From Massilia glaciei (GTDB lineage: Bacteria; Pseudomonadota; Gammaproteobacteria; Burkholderiales; Burkholderiaceae_D): a stretch of 37,341 bases of DNA. The notes under the pieces were generated by a model, which searched no databases, had not been told where the DNA came from, and was given only the letters and a program-made list of their open reading frames with translations. The position numbers and the translations under genes were made by a program. Positions within the stretch are counted from its first letter, which is position 1; every line of letters begins with the position of its first letter. The DNA lies in NCBI RefSeq assembly GCF_003011895.2, contig NZ_PXWF02000255.1, positions 1 to 37,341 of the forward strand, read 5' to 3'. This document shows positions 8,255 to 15,179 of the stretch, piece by piece.

Positions 8255-9354
8255 GCGCGGTATTGCCCGGCGTGAAAAAGATCGCCGTGCTGAGGCCGAA
8301 CGCGGTCGGCGATTTCGTGTTCGCGCTGCCCGCCTTGCATGCGCTGCGGGCCAGCTACCCCGGTGCCGACATCGTCTATATCGGGCGCCGGTGGCATGCC
8401 GATTTTTTGGCGGGCCGCCCCGGGCCGGTCGACCGCGTTGTGGTCATCCCGCCCGTGCCGGGGGTGGGGGTGGCGGCTGACGCAAAGGTCGACGGCGACG
8501 CGGTGGACGCCTTTGTGGCGGCCATGGTGGCCGAGCGGTTCGACCTGGCGATCCAGGCGTTTGGCGGCGGCCGGTTTTCCAACCCCTTCATCATGCGCCT
8601 TGGCGCGCGCCGCACGGTGGGATTGCAGGTTGCGGGCGCTGGCGATCTCGACCTTACGGTGCCTTACGGAAGCATGTGCAACAGCCGGCTGCAGTTGCTC
8701 GAGGTGGCCGCCTGCGCCGGCGCGCGGGCGTGGCACTTCGGGCGGCCGGAGCTGGCCGTGACCGACGCCGATCGCCTCGCGGCGGCGCAGGTGCTGCCGG
8801 CGGCGCTGCCCAAGCCGCTGGTGTTGTTGCAGCCGGGCGCGACGGACCCGAGGCGGCGCTGGCCGGCGGCGCGCTTTGCCGAACTGGGCGATGCGCTTGC
8901 CGGCGCGGGCGCGCTGGTCGCGATCAATGGCAGCGAGGACGAGGCGCCCCTGGTGCATGCCGTTGCAAGCGCGATGCGCGCGCCCTCGATCGACTTGGCG
9001 GGCAAGCTGGCGCTGGGCGGCTTGTGTGGCGTTCTCGAGCGCTGCGCCTTGCTGGTGTCGAATGACACGGGGCCTTTGCATCTGGCCCTGGCCGTCGGCA
9101 CGCCCGGCGTGGGCATCTATTGGTTGACCAACCTGATCGAATCCGGCCCCTTGCGCCAGCACGGACATCGGGCGGCGGTGTCGGTGCGCTTGCACTGCCC
9201 CGTCTGCGGCGCCGAAAACCTGAGCACGCGTTGCGCGCACGATGTCTCGTTCGTCGATGATGTGGGCACCGCGCGGGTAAGGGCTTGTGCCTTGGAGCTA
9301 ATGCAGGCAATGGAGGGCATTAATTGCTGTGTCGCTTCAGGGATCGTGCCGTAG
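8251..9354 (+). CDS. Family 9 glycosyltransferase (ADP-heptose:LPS heptosyltransferase type)
   Basis: 367 residues. ATG 8251 overlaps the GT2 stop. GT-B fold features: N-terminal 'RPNAVGDFVFALPALHALRA' (acceptor-side Gly-Asp), a middle 'LVLLQPGATDPRRRWPAARF' and the donor-binding 'LVSNDTGPLHLALAVGTPG'. A C-terminal Cys-containing patch ('CPVCGAENLSTRCAHDVSFV') is common in GT9 proteins. GT9 enzymes such as WaaC/WaaF add heptose from ADP-heptose to lipopolysaccharide core; related ones use other donors. As the third gene of the DUF4254-GT2-GT9 operon it fits glycan core or capsule assembly. It faces, tail to tail, an operon carrying a second GT9 gene. Confidence 0.88.
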   Translation: MSAVLPGVKKIAVLRPNAVGDFVFALPALHALRASYPGADIVYIGRRWHADFLAGRPGPVDRVVVIPPVPGVGVAADAKVDGDAVDAFVAAMVAERFDLAIQAFGGGRFSNPFIMRLGARRTVGLQVAGAGDLDLTVPYGSMCNSRLQLLEVAACAGARAWHFGRPELAVTDADRLAAAQVLPAALPKPLVLLQPGATDPRRRWPAARFAELGDALAGAGALVAINGSEDEAPLVHAVASAMRAPSIDLAGKLALGGLCGVLERCALLVSNDTGPLHLALAVGTPGVGIYWLTNLIESGPLRQHGHRAAVSVRLHCPVCGAENLSTRCAHDVSFVDDVGTARVRACALELMQAMEGINCCVASGIVP

Positions 9355-9441
9355 AAATTGACGTGGAAAAGCGCCTCGTTTCGGCCTGAGGGCACGGCCT
9401 GTGGCCTGGAGTTTGGAACGCCGCATAGTAGCAATTTCAGT

Positions 9442-9469
9442 ATGGGTCCCCGCTTTTGCGGGAATGACG
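9442..9469 (+). repeat. Short interspersed hairpin repeat (GTCCCCGC...GCGGGAATGACG type)
   Basis: Starts ATGGGTCCCCGC, has a TTTT loop, then GCGGGAATGACG. The CCCCGC/GCGGG arms form a small stem. An inverted copy (23 of 28 bases identical by hand) is at 37256-37283. Such sequences are widespread in proteobacterial genomes and often read as VIPAKAGTH in a chance frame; they resemble REP-type elements. Confidence 0.65.
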
Positions 9470-9678
9470 TTGGCTATTTTATCGATGATGATCGGTAGCT
9501 CGATTTCTGACGCGCTAAACACCAGTTTTCGCACCGCATTTGAAGGCGCGTGTCTGCACGCGCACGATGGGTGACGTTGGTTATTTTATCGATGATGATC
9601 GGTAGCTCGATTTCTGACGCGCTAAACACCAGTTTTCGCAGCGCATTTGAAGGCGCGTGTCTGCACGCGCACGATGGG
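9465..9678. repeat. Tandem duplication, two copies of a 107-bp unit
   Basis: Copy 1 is 9465-9571 and copy 2 is 9572-9678. Both run from TGACGTTGG, through TTATCGATGATGATCGG and AACACCAGTTTTCGCA, to CACGATGGG, with only about two or three differences. Copy 1 is entered directly from the hairpin repeat at 9442-9469 (ATGGG-hairpin-TGACG). At the copy junction ATGGG joins TGACG directly, as if the hairpin had been lost there. It is non-coding as far as I can see. Confidence 0.85.
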
Positions 9679-9782
9679 CGAACATATGCGTTGCACCTCT
9701 CCATTAACCATCACCGAAGTCTGCTCGTTTAGCTGGAACGACGCGCTGGCCGAGTTCTCTTGCAAGCCGTTGCAAAGCTGAA

Positions 9783-9824
9783 CGACACTTTTTGCAGCCG
9801 ACGATCCTAAGTCCGACAGCCTCC
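9783..9824 (-). repeat. Exact 42-base inverted copy of the arm of the 165-bp element
   Basis: Read on the minus strand, this equals bases 12673-12714 (left arm of element copy 2) without a mismatch. It overlaps the 3' end of the GT9 gene at 9807: the repeat supplies the last codons (Gly-Cys-Arg-Thr) and the TAG stop. With copy 2 it brackets the carbamoyltransferase/GT9 operon as an inverted pair. The second half of the palindrome is missing here. Confidence 0.85.
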
Positions 9825-10934
9825 CAGCAGCCCGCGCGCGCGTTCGAGCACGCCGTAGACATGGTCGCCGTCGGGATCCCACACGCAGCGGTGCAGCGCG
9901 TGGTCGAGCGGCGCCCACCGGTGGATGTCGGCCTTGCTGAAGATGACCACGCTCGGAATGTTGAGGCCGGCGGCAATGTGCGAGACGCCCGTGTCGTTGC
10001 ACACAAGCAGGCACGCGCGGCGCATCAACGCGGCCATCGCGCCGATCGAGATCGCCGCCGCCGCGTCGATCGGCTCGGTGCGCATGTGGCTGGCCACGGT
10101 CGCGGTCAGGTCGGCCTCGTTGAGGGAGCCCGTCAGCACCACGGGCAGTTTGTATTCCAGGCTCAGGCGGTCGGCCACTTCGGCAAAACAGTGCGCTGAC
10201 CAGCATTTGGCGCGCACGCTCGCACCCGGGTGGATGCAGATGAAGCCGTCGGGCGGCAAGGCCTGCGCGAGGCCGCTCGCGGCTAGCTCGCGCTCGTCGT
10301 CGGGGGTCAGCGGGAACTCGAGGTGCGTGCCCGCCGGCGGCGCGCCCAGCAAGGCGGCCAGCGCGAGCAAGCGCACCGGTTCGGCGCCCGTTTCGGGCCA
10401 CGCGAAGTAGCAGATGTTGTCGAGCGGGACGTTGCCGGCCACGCCGAAGCCGGCCGTCGCGCGCGCGCCGAAACCGCGCACGATGCCATTGCTGATCTCG
10501 CCGCTGCCATGCAGTTGCAGCGCGAGCGCGAAGCGTTCGGCCTGCATGGCCTCGTAGAAGGGGACCAGTTGCTCTTGCCGCACCGATTGCTCGGGCATGG
10601 CGCGGTGGCCCGGAAAGGCGAAGAAGGCGTCGATATACATGCGGAATCGGTCCGCGAACTGCTGCGCCCAAGGCAGGCCGACGAGCGCGATTTTTGTGTC
10701 GGGCAGCGCCTTGCGCAAGGCGCGCAGGGCGGGCACGGCGCACAGCATGTCGCCCAGCCGGAGCGCCCGGAAAATGACGAGCTTCTCGGGCGCCAGCCTT
10801 TGCAGCAAAGCCGCGGACGGCACGGCTGAGGGCGGCGCCGCGGACGGTCGCGCTGCGGACGGCGGCGCGATAGACGGCGGCTTGGTAGACGGCGGCATGG
10901 CGGGCGGCGGCATGGCGTGCGTTCCCGCCGTCAT
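9807..10934 (-). CDS. Family 9 glycosyltransferase with Pro-rich N-terminal repeat
   Basis: 375 residues. ATG 10934 overlaps the stop of the carbamoyltransferase gene (ATGA), so the two are coupled. Residues about 8-45 are a low-complexity tract of five-residue units (PPSxx). The GT9 body follows: 'IFRALRLGDMLCAVPALRAL', 'LVGLPWAQQFADRF', 'ALQLHGSGEISN', 'FICIHPGASVRAKCW' and 'LLVCNDTGVSHIAAGLNIPS'. This is the heptosyltransferase-like family with ADP-sugar-type donor binding. The last four codons and stop lie inside a dispersed repeat, so the natural C-terminus may have been altered by repeat insertion. Together with the carbamoyltransferase it suggests synthesis of a carbamoylated, possibly heptose-containing surface glycan. 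Confidence 0.86.
   Translation of the reverse strand: MTAGTHAMPPPAMPPSTKPPSIAPPSAARPSAAPPSAVPSAALLQRLAPEKLVIFRALRLGDMLCAVPALRALRKALPDTKIALVGLPWAQQFADRFRMYIDAFFAFPGHRAMPEQSVRQEQLVPFYEAMQAERFALALQLHGSGEISNGIVRGFGARATAGFGVAGNVPLDNICYFAWPETGAEPVRLLALAALLGAPPAGTHLEFPLTPDDERELAASGLAQALPPDGFICIHPGASVRAKCWSAHCFAEVADRLSLEYKLPVVLTGSLNEADLTATVASHMRTEPIDAAAAISIGAMAALMRRACLLVCNDTGVSHIAAGLNIPSVVIFSKADIHRWAPLDHALHRCVWDPDGDHVYGVLERARGLLGGCRT
10840..10914. repeat. 15-bp degenerate tandem repeat, five units, in frame
   Basis: Units of 15 bases built on GCGGACGGCGGCGCx / GTAGACGGCGGCATG lie within the 5' end of the GT9 gene. On the minus strand they encode PPSxx pentapeptides. Unit length is a multiple of three, so gain or loss of units would change linker length without a frameshift. 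Confidence 0.7.
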
Positions 10935-12646
10935 TGCGGGCCCGGCGCGCCGTGTTTGCGCAGCAGGAAGGGCGGCATGGCGAGCGCGTGCAGGGGCGTC
11001 TCGCGGAATGCGGCAAGCGCCTCGGCCGGCGTCTCGACGATGGGTTCGTCTTTTCGGTTGAACGAGGTGTTGAGCAAGACCGGCAGGCCGGTGCGCGCTT
11101 CGAACGCGCGCAGCAGGGCGCGCAGGAACGGGTCGTCGCGCTCGCCGACGGTTTGCAGGCGCGCCGTGCAGTCGACATGGGTGACCGCGGGAATGACGGA
11201 CGCCATGGCCGGGTGCACGGGCGCGGCATATTGCATGAACGGCGACGGCGCGTGGATGGCGAAAAATTCGTGCGCCCGTTCGAGCAGGACGACCGGCGCC
11301 AGCGGGCGGAACCATTCGCGCGACTTGACGCTCGCGTTGATCCAGTCGCGAATATGGTCGTGGCGCGGGTCGCCGATCACGCTGCGGTGGCCCAGCGCGC
11401 GCGGTCCGAATTCGCTGCGGCCCTGGTACAGGCCGAGCACCTGGCCGTCGGCCAGCAGGGCGGCCATGCGTTCGCACATGGCGGCGCCGCTGTCGAGGCG
11501 CTCGACCTGCAGCCCGGCGGAGTCGGCCACTGCGGCCACGGCGGCCTCGATGTCGGCCAGCGCGGGCGCCGGGCCCAGGTAGTCGTTCTCCCAGCGGTAG
11601 TGGCAGGGTTCGCCCGCCAGTTCGGCCAGGCCGTACAGGGCGCAGCCGATGGCGGTGCCGGCGTCGCTGGGGGCGGGCGGGATGAAGATCCGGCTGAACG
11701 GGGTTTCGGCCAGCAGCCGCTCGTTGGTCGAGCAATTGAGCCCGGTGCCGCCCGCGAAACACAGGTTGCTGGCGCCGGTCTGGGCGTGCAGCCAGCGCGC
11801 GACCGCCAGCACGGCGTCTTCGAATGCGCGCTGCCCGGCGGCGGCCAGGTTGGCGCTGTCGGCGAAGCGGGCCTGGTCGCCGCCCCGCCCGCCCGGTCCT
11901 TTTGCCCCCGCATTATATAAAAAGCGGGCGCGCTCGCGCATGATCTCGCGCCAGCGCGCCGGGATGCTGACCTGGCAGCCTTCGACCTGCAGCGGCGGCA
12001 GCCCGAGGGCGCGCGGGTCGCCGTGCGGCGCCAGGCCCATGACCTTGCCCTCGTTGCCCTCGCCCGGAAACAGCGCCTGCGTGAGCAAAAAATAGAACAT
12101 GCCGAGGCCGACGAGTTGTTCGTCGTCGCGGTTCCAGAGTTGCTTGCCGATGCAGTCGATGCGCTCGCGGTCGGCCCGGTAGAACGAGGACACCTCGCGC
12201 CAGTGCCCGGGCACGGCCGCCGCGCCGGCCCATTGCTCGGTCAGGGCGGCGACCTCGCTGCCCTGGCCGTCGATGATCATGACCGCCGCCTCGGTGAACG
12301 GCGAGGGATGGAACACGCTGTAGACGTGGGCCAGGTGGTGCGACAAACGGGCGCGCCGGCAGCCGGGCGCGAGCACGAGGGTGTCGGCCAGTTCTTGCTC
12401 GTAGGCGGGCAGGAAGTCGAGCTCGGCGTCGGAGGAATAGCATTCGACCAGCACGTCGATCGGGCGCTCGAGCCCGGGGAGCCGGGGCCGGTAGACGTCG
12501 CGCAGGTCGCCCTGGCGGCCCCAGTGGTGCTTGTGCCGGGACAGGCGCTCTTTTTGTATCGCCCACAGCAGTTGCGAGCCGTGCATGAGGCAAATGCTCG
12601 CGTCTTGCGTGCGGTTCAGGCCCAGCACAATCGGTGCGTCGTTCAT
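10931..12646 (-). CDS. NodU/CmcH-family O-carbamoyltransferase
   Basis: 571 residues from ATG 12646. The N-terminal Kae1-like half has 'VLGLNRTQDASICLMHG', 'ARLSHHLAHVYSVFHPSPF' (metal-binding His pair) and 'MIIDGQGSEVA'. Further on come 'NEGKVMGLAPHGDPRALGL', 'CFAGGTGLNCSTNERLL' and the C-terminal carbamoyltransferase part: 'GRSEFGPRALGHRSVIGDPR', 'KSREWFRPLAPVVL' and 'VLLNTSFNRKDEPIVETP'. All hallmark motifs are present and the length is normal. Members use carbamoyl phosphate and ATP to carbamoylate a hydroxyl on sugars (NodU) or antibiotics (CmcH). Because a GT9 gene is translationally coupled to it, a sugar substrate in the cell envelope is the best guess. It is transcribed divergently from nudC, with a 165-bp palindrome between them. 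Confidence 0.93.
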   Translation of the reverse strand: MNDAPIVLGLNRTQDASICLMHGSQLLWAIQKERLSRHKHHWGRQGDLRDVYRPRLPGLERPIDVLVECYSSDAELDFLPAYEQELADTLVLAPGCRRARLSHHLAHVYSVFHPSPFTEAAVMIIDGQGSEVAALTEQWAGAAAVPGHWREVSSFYRADRERIDCIGKQLWNRDDEQLVGLGMFYFLLTQALFPGEGNEGKVMGLAPHGDPRALGLPPLQVEGCQVSIPARWREIMRERARFLYNAGAKGPGGRGGDQARFADSANLAAAGQRAFEDAVLAVARWLHAQTGASNLCFAGGTGLNCSTNERLLAETPFSRIFIPPAPSDAGTAIGCALYGLAELAGEPCHYRWENDYLGPAPALADIEAAVAAVADSAGLQVERLDSGAAMCERMAALLADGQVLGLYQGRSEFGPRALGHRSVIGDPRHDHIRDWINASVKSREWFRPLAPVVLLERAHEFFAIHAPSPFMQYAAPVHPAMASVIPAVTHVDCTARLQTVGERDDPFLRALLRAFEARTGLPVLLNTSFNRKDEPIVETPAEALAAFRETPLHALAMPPFLLRKHGAPGPQ

Positions 12647-12670
12647 GTGGTTTCCTTTTTGACAGCCTCA

Positions 12671-12835
12671 CAGGAGGCTGTCGGACTTAGGATCGTCGGC
12701 TGCAAAAAGTGTCGGACGGTCCATATTTCGCCGCTTTCTCGGCCAATAGCGCGCTATTGGCACTGCGAAATCGTCAAAATCTGTCCTCGCCCGGCACTTT
12801 TTTCGCTCCGACTCCCTAAGTCCGGCAGCCTCCTG
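12671..12835. repeat. 165-bp imperfect palindromic element, copy 2
   Basis: Outer ends are CAGGAGGCTG (12671-12680) and its exact complement (12826-12835). Further matching blocks include CGGACTTAGG on the left and CCTAAGTCCG on the right, and AAAAAGTG against CACTTTTTT. The centre is a perfect 20-base palindrome at 12742-12761 (GCCAATAGCG/CGCTATTGGC). A separate perfect hairpin (GACAGCCTC-ACAG-GAGGCTGTC, 12661-12682) overlaps its left end. Same length, end motif (GAGGCTG) and ATAGC/GCTAT centre as copy 1 at 6574-6738. It lies in the divergent gap between the carbamoyltransferase gene and nudC, so it must overlap promoters or leaders. Confidence 0.78.
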
Positions 12836-12911
12836 GTGTTGGAGTGCCCGCTCAGCGTTTGGTTCTGGTGGCGATGCGGGCACGGCCGTTAAAGAGGCGG
12901 TATCATTAGAC
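12836..12911 (+). promoter_or_regulatory. nudC leader region with an inverted repeat
   Basis: GTGCCCGC at 12844-12851 and GCGGGCAC at 12876-12883 form a perfect 8-base inverted repeat upstream of nudC. A purine-rich AAAGAGG lies about 14 bases before the ATG at 12912, longer than ideal for a ribosome site. The inverted repeat could be an operator or part of a leader hairpin; nothing further supports either. Confidence 0.3.
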
Positions 12912-13730
12912 ATGCTACAAACACCTGCCAACTTCATTCCCCTGATGGCGCCGCAAGCCCATCCAAAGCCCCTGACCTATGTGTTCCAACAGGGCAGATT
13001 GCTGGTGCGCGAGGACGACCTGGCGCTGCCCGACGCCGGCGTCGTCGCCGGGCTCGATCTCGACCCGCTGCGCATGCATCCGCTCGGCTTGCTCGCGGAC
13101 CGCTATTGCCAGGTCACGTGGGCCGACGCCGACGCCGCGCCGCCCGCCGGATTCGTCTACCGGGGCTTGCGCTCGCTGCTGTTCGGGGTGATGGACGAAG
13201 ACCTGGTCGGCGTGGCCGGGCGCGCCTCGCAGGTCGCCGAATGGGCGCGCACGCACCGTTTTTGCGGCGCCTGCGGCGGCCCGATGCACCTCGGCACGGG
13301 CGAGCGCTGCTACCACTGCGCCGCTTGCGGCAACCTCGCCTATCCGCGCATTTCGCCGGCGATGATGGTGTTGATCCGCAAGGGCGATTCGGTGTTGTTG
13401 GCGATGCATATCAATTCGGCGGCCAAGCGTTTCACGCCGCTGGCGGGCTTTCTCGAGGCCGGTGAGTCGGTCGAGGAGGCGGTGCACCGCGAGGTGTTCG
13501 AGGAGGTCGGCCTGCGGGTGCACAACCTGAAGTATTTCTCGAGCCAGTCGTGGCCCTTCCCGCATTCGCTGATGCTCGCCTTCACCGCCGATTACCTCGA
13601 CGGCGAGATCCGCCTCGACGCCACCGAGCTGTCGGAGGCGCGCTGGTTCGGGCCCAACGACGAGTGGCCCGAACGCATCGCCCATGTGTCGGTGTCGAGC
13701 ATGCTGGTCGACGCCCACCGGCCGGCCTGA
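12912..13730 (+). CDS. nudC: NAD+ diphosphatase / NAD-cap RNA hydrolase NudC
   Basis: 272 residues, slightly longer than the E. coli enzyme. The zinc ribbon is complete: Cys118, Cys121, Cys136, Cys139, with the spacing of E. coli NudC. The Nudix box spans 179-201, with Gly179, Glu185, Arg193, Glu194, Glu197, Glu198 and Gly200 in the GX5EX7REUXEEXGU pattern. It is followed by SQSWPFPHS at 211-219, the NudC signature (usually SQPWPFPxS; the first Pro is Ser here). NudC hydrolyses NAD(H) to NMN(H) and AMP and removes NAD caps from RNA; it needs a divalent metal and works in the cytosol. It stands alone, divergent from the carbamoyltransferase gene. The start is ATG 12912; an ATG at 12945 is possible but has no better ribosome site. 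Confidence 0.95.
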   Translation: MLQTPANFIPLMAPQAHPKPLTYVFQQGRLLVREDDLALPDAGVVAGLDLDPLRMHPLGLLADRYCQVTWADADAAPPAGFVYRGLRSLLFGVMDEDLVGVAGRASQVAEWARTHRFCGACGGPMHLGTGERCYHCAACGNLAYPRISPAMMVLIRKGDSVLLAMHINSAAKRFTPLAGFLEAGESVEEAVHREVFEEVGLRVHNLKYFSSQSWPFPHSLMLAFTADYLDGEIRLDATELSEARWFGPNDEWPERIAHVSVSSMLVDAHRPA

Positions 13731-13769
13731 GCGGCGCCAGCCAAAGCAGCGCCGGCCCGGGCGGCGCCC

Positions 13770-14663
13770 CTACTCCACCAGTCCGCTGATCCCTTTGCGC
13801 TTCGCCGGCGCCGCGGCGGCCACCGGCGCGGCCGCCGCGCGCGGCTCTTCGGGCTTGGCGCCGGCGCCGCGCAGCTGCACCGTGCGCTGCATCAGGTCGA
13901 ACCAGAACGGCGCGCCAAACAAGGCGGTCGAGGCGGTCAGCATCCATCCGGCGACCATCAACAGGAATTTCCCATCTAGCGCGGGTGGAAAGCTTTGCCA
14001 GCCGATCGGCAGGGTGAACAGCGCGTCGATCGCGCGCGGATCGACTCCGGCCGTCGGCAACGCCAGTTGCGCCGCCAGCGCGGGTTGTTGCCAGAGCGCG
14101 CGGAAGAGTTGGATGCTGTCGATGTTGAACAGCGCCGCGAGCAGCAGCGACAACAACAGGCTCACCAGCAGGGAGCGCCGCTTGTAGGCGCCGGACACGC
14201 GTTCCATCGCGCTGTCGAACCAGCCCGCCACCGAGGCCTGGAACACCTCAATGTCGCCGCCGGCGCGCTGGTGGATGCTTTGCAGCACCCGCCTGACCTG
14301 CGGATCGTCGAGCGCGTCGATGTCGCGCCCGAGTTGCTCGTAATCGCCCGGAATGCTCTGGATGTTGTCGATCAGCGCTACCGCGAACGCCTTCGGTTCG
14401 ATGTACGAGGGTTTGTTCTTGATGTCGCGCGGATTGGCGCCGCCGTCGTCGTGCGGGTTGACCAGCGCGTGCGTGTAGATGGAGCACGCCAGGCTGTTGA
14501 AGCCGGGATCGTTGAGCATGGTCTTGATCCCGCTGAGCAAGGTGCGCGCGCGCAGCCGCAGCAGCGAGGCCAGCGCCTCCTGCACCGTGCTGACGATCAG
14601 CGCCACCGTGGCGTAGCAAAAGGTGAGTCCGACGGCCACTTCCAGGACAGTGCTCCCAAACAT
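13770..14663 (-). CDS. Conserved-looking inner-membrane protein of unknown function
   Basis: 297 residues. ATG 14663 has GGGGAG a few bases upstream. An N-terminal membrane helix (about 5-27, LEVAVGLTFCYATVALIVS) is followed by a soluble segment of about 130 residues. Then comes a strongly hydrophobic helix after KRRS (about 160-182, LLVSLLLSLLLAALF) and another near 233-252 (FLLMVAGWMLTASTALFG). The C-terminus is an Ala/Pro-rich, basic tail. I do not recognise a named domain or catalytic motif. The topology would place the 30-155 region on one side of the membrane, possibly as a sensor or scaffold. It is convergent with nudC (40-base gap) and stands alone. Confidence 0.7.
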   Translation of the reverse strand: MFGSTVLEVAVGLTFCYATVALIVSTVQEALASLLRLRARTLLSGIKTMLNDPGFNSLACSIYTHALVNPHDDGGANPRDIKNKPSYIEPKAFAVALIDNIQSIPGDYEQLGRDIDALDDPQVRRVLQSIHQRAGGDIEVFQASVAGWFDSAMERVSGAYKRRSLLVSLLLSLLLAALFNIDSIQLFRALWQQPALAAQLALPTAGVDPRAIDALFTLPIGWQSFPPALDGKFLLMVAGWMLTASTALFGAPFWFDLMQRTVQLRGAGAKPEEPRAAAAPVAAAAPAKRKGISGLVE

Positions 14664-14743
14664 GATGTTCTCCCCACAGGCGACGTGAATAAACTACGCT
14701 AGCGCAGGAAGTTTATGCATGAGTCCGGTTTGCGCAAGAAAAC

Positions 14744-14767
14744 GAACAAGTTCCGGGGAACCTGTTC
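14744..14767. promoter_or_regulatory. Inverted repeat upstream of the IS5-type fragment
   Basis: GAACAAGTTCC, a GG spacer, then GGAACCTGTTC: arms of 11 with one mismatch, about 40 bases before the next start codon. It has operator-like dimensions. It could also be a remnant of an insertion-sequence end. Confidence 0.35.
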
Positions 14768-14805
14768 CGCATCCGGGCCTCAAACGTCCTTTTAGGACCA
14801 ACAAA

Positions 14806-15129
14806 ATGTCAAGGCAAGGATTCGCGACTGATCCATCGCGCGAACAATTCGAGGCGGTGCGCAACATGCTGGAGGGGGCGCGTAAAAAAACGCGGCCGCG
14901 CAAGCACGACCTCTACGATGTTTACTGCGCCGTGCTGTATTTCCTCGACAAGGGCGGCGCCTGGCGCAGCCTGCCGCGCGACTTTCCTCCCTGGCGCACG
15001 GTGCACGAGTATTTCACCCAGTGGACCATGGCGCGCGAGGGCACGCCCTCGCTGCTCGAACAGGTGCTCGAGCGCTCCGGCCAGCAGCGTGCGCTGGCGC
15101 AGCTGCGCGCCCTCCAAGAAAAACGGTAG
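14806..15129 (+). CDS. Stand-alone IS5-type transposase N-terminal domain (DUF4096-like)
   Basis: 107 residues from ATG 14806, with AGGA at 14794-14797; an upstream ATG at 14719 is in frame but has no ribosome site. The sequence resembles the helical N-terminal domain of IS5/IS1182-type transposases: 'PRKHDLYDVYCAVLYFLDKG', then the 'GAWRSLPRDFPPWRTVHEYF' block and 'QWTMAREGTPSLLEQVLE'. The DDE catalytic domain that should follow is absent: the frame stops at 15129 and no second frame with DDE motifs appears before the next gene. It is either a truncated insertion-sequence remnant or a retained small DNA-binding protein. The good ribosome site and clean stop leave the second option open. Confidence 0.7.
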   Translation: MSRQGFATDPSREQFEAVRNMLEGARKKTRPRKHDLYDVYCAVLYFLDKGGAWRSLPRDFPPWRTVHEYFTQWTMAREGTPSLLEQVLERSGQQRALAQLRALQEKR

Positions 15130-15133
15130 CGCC

Positions 15134-15177
15134 ATTCAAATTTGTTTGACGCGGGCTTTGGCTATACAAGTTTGAAT
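15134..15177. terminator. Inverted repeat between convergent genes, possible terminator
   Basis: ATTCAAATTTGT (15134-15145) and ACAAGTTTGAAT (15166-15177) pair in 11 of 12 positions around a 20-base loop. It sits exactly between the stop at 15129 and the convergent stop at 15180. The stem is AT-rich and no long T tract follows, so termination is uncertain; an insertion-sequence terminal repeat is the alternative. Confidence 0.35.
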
Positions 15178-15179
15178 AG

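Larger units (their letters stand above)
9355..9806. other. 452-bp convergent intergenic region made largely of repeats
   Basis: This gap lies between two convergent glycan operons. It holds a 28-base GTCCCCGC-type hairpin repeat, a 107-bp tandem duplication and, at its right edge, an inverted copy of the arm of the 165-bp element (listed separately). Between 9679 and 9782 I see no clear gene. The minus strand there reads a plausible but short peptide (LCNGLQENSASASFQLNEQ) with no start or ribosome site, so I do not call it. No obvious U-tract terminator was found for either operon. Confidence 0.6.

Noticed and set aside
9465-9678. CRISPR array
   Set aside because: Only two contiguous 107-bp units with no spacers; a simple tandem duplication.
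9622-9806. Coding extension behind the GT9 gene on the minus strand (peptide LCNGLQENSASASFQLNEQ)
   Set aside because: Different frame from the GT9 gene, no start codon or ribosome site, and embedded in repeat DNA.
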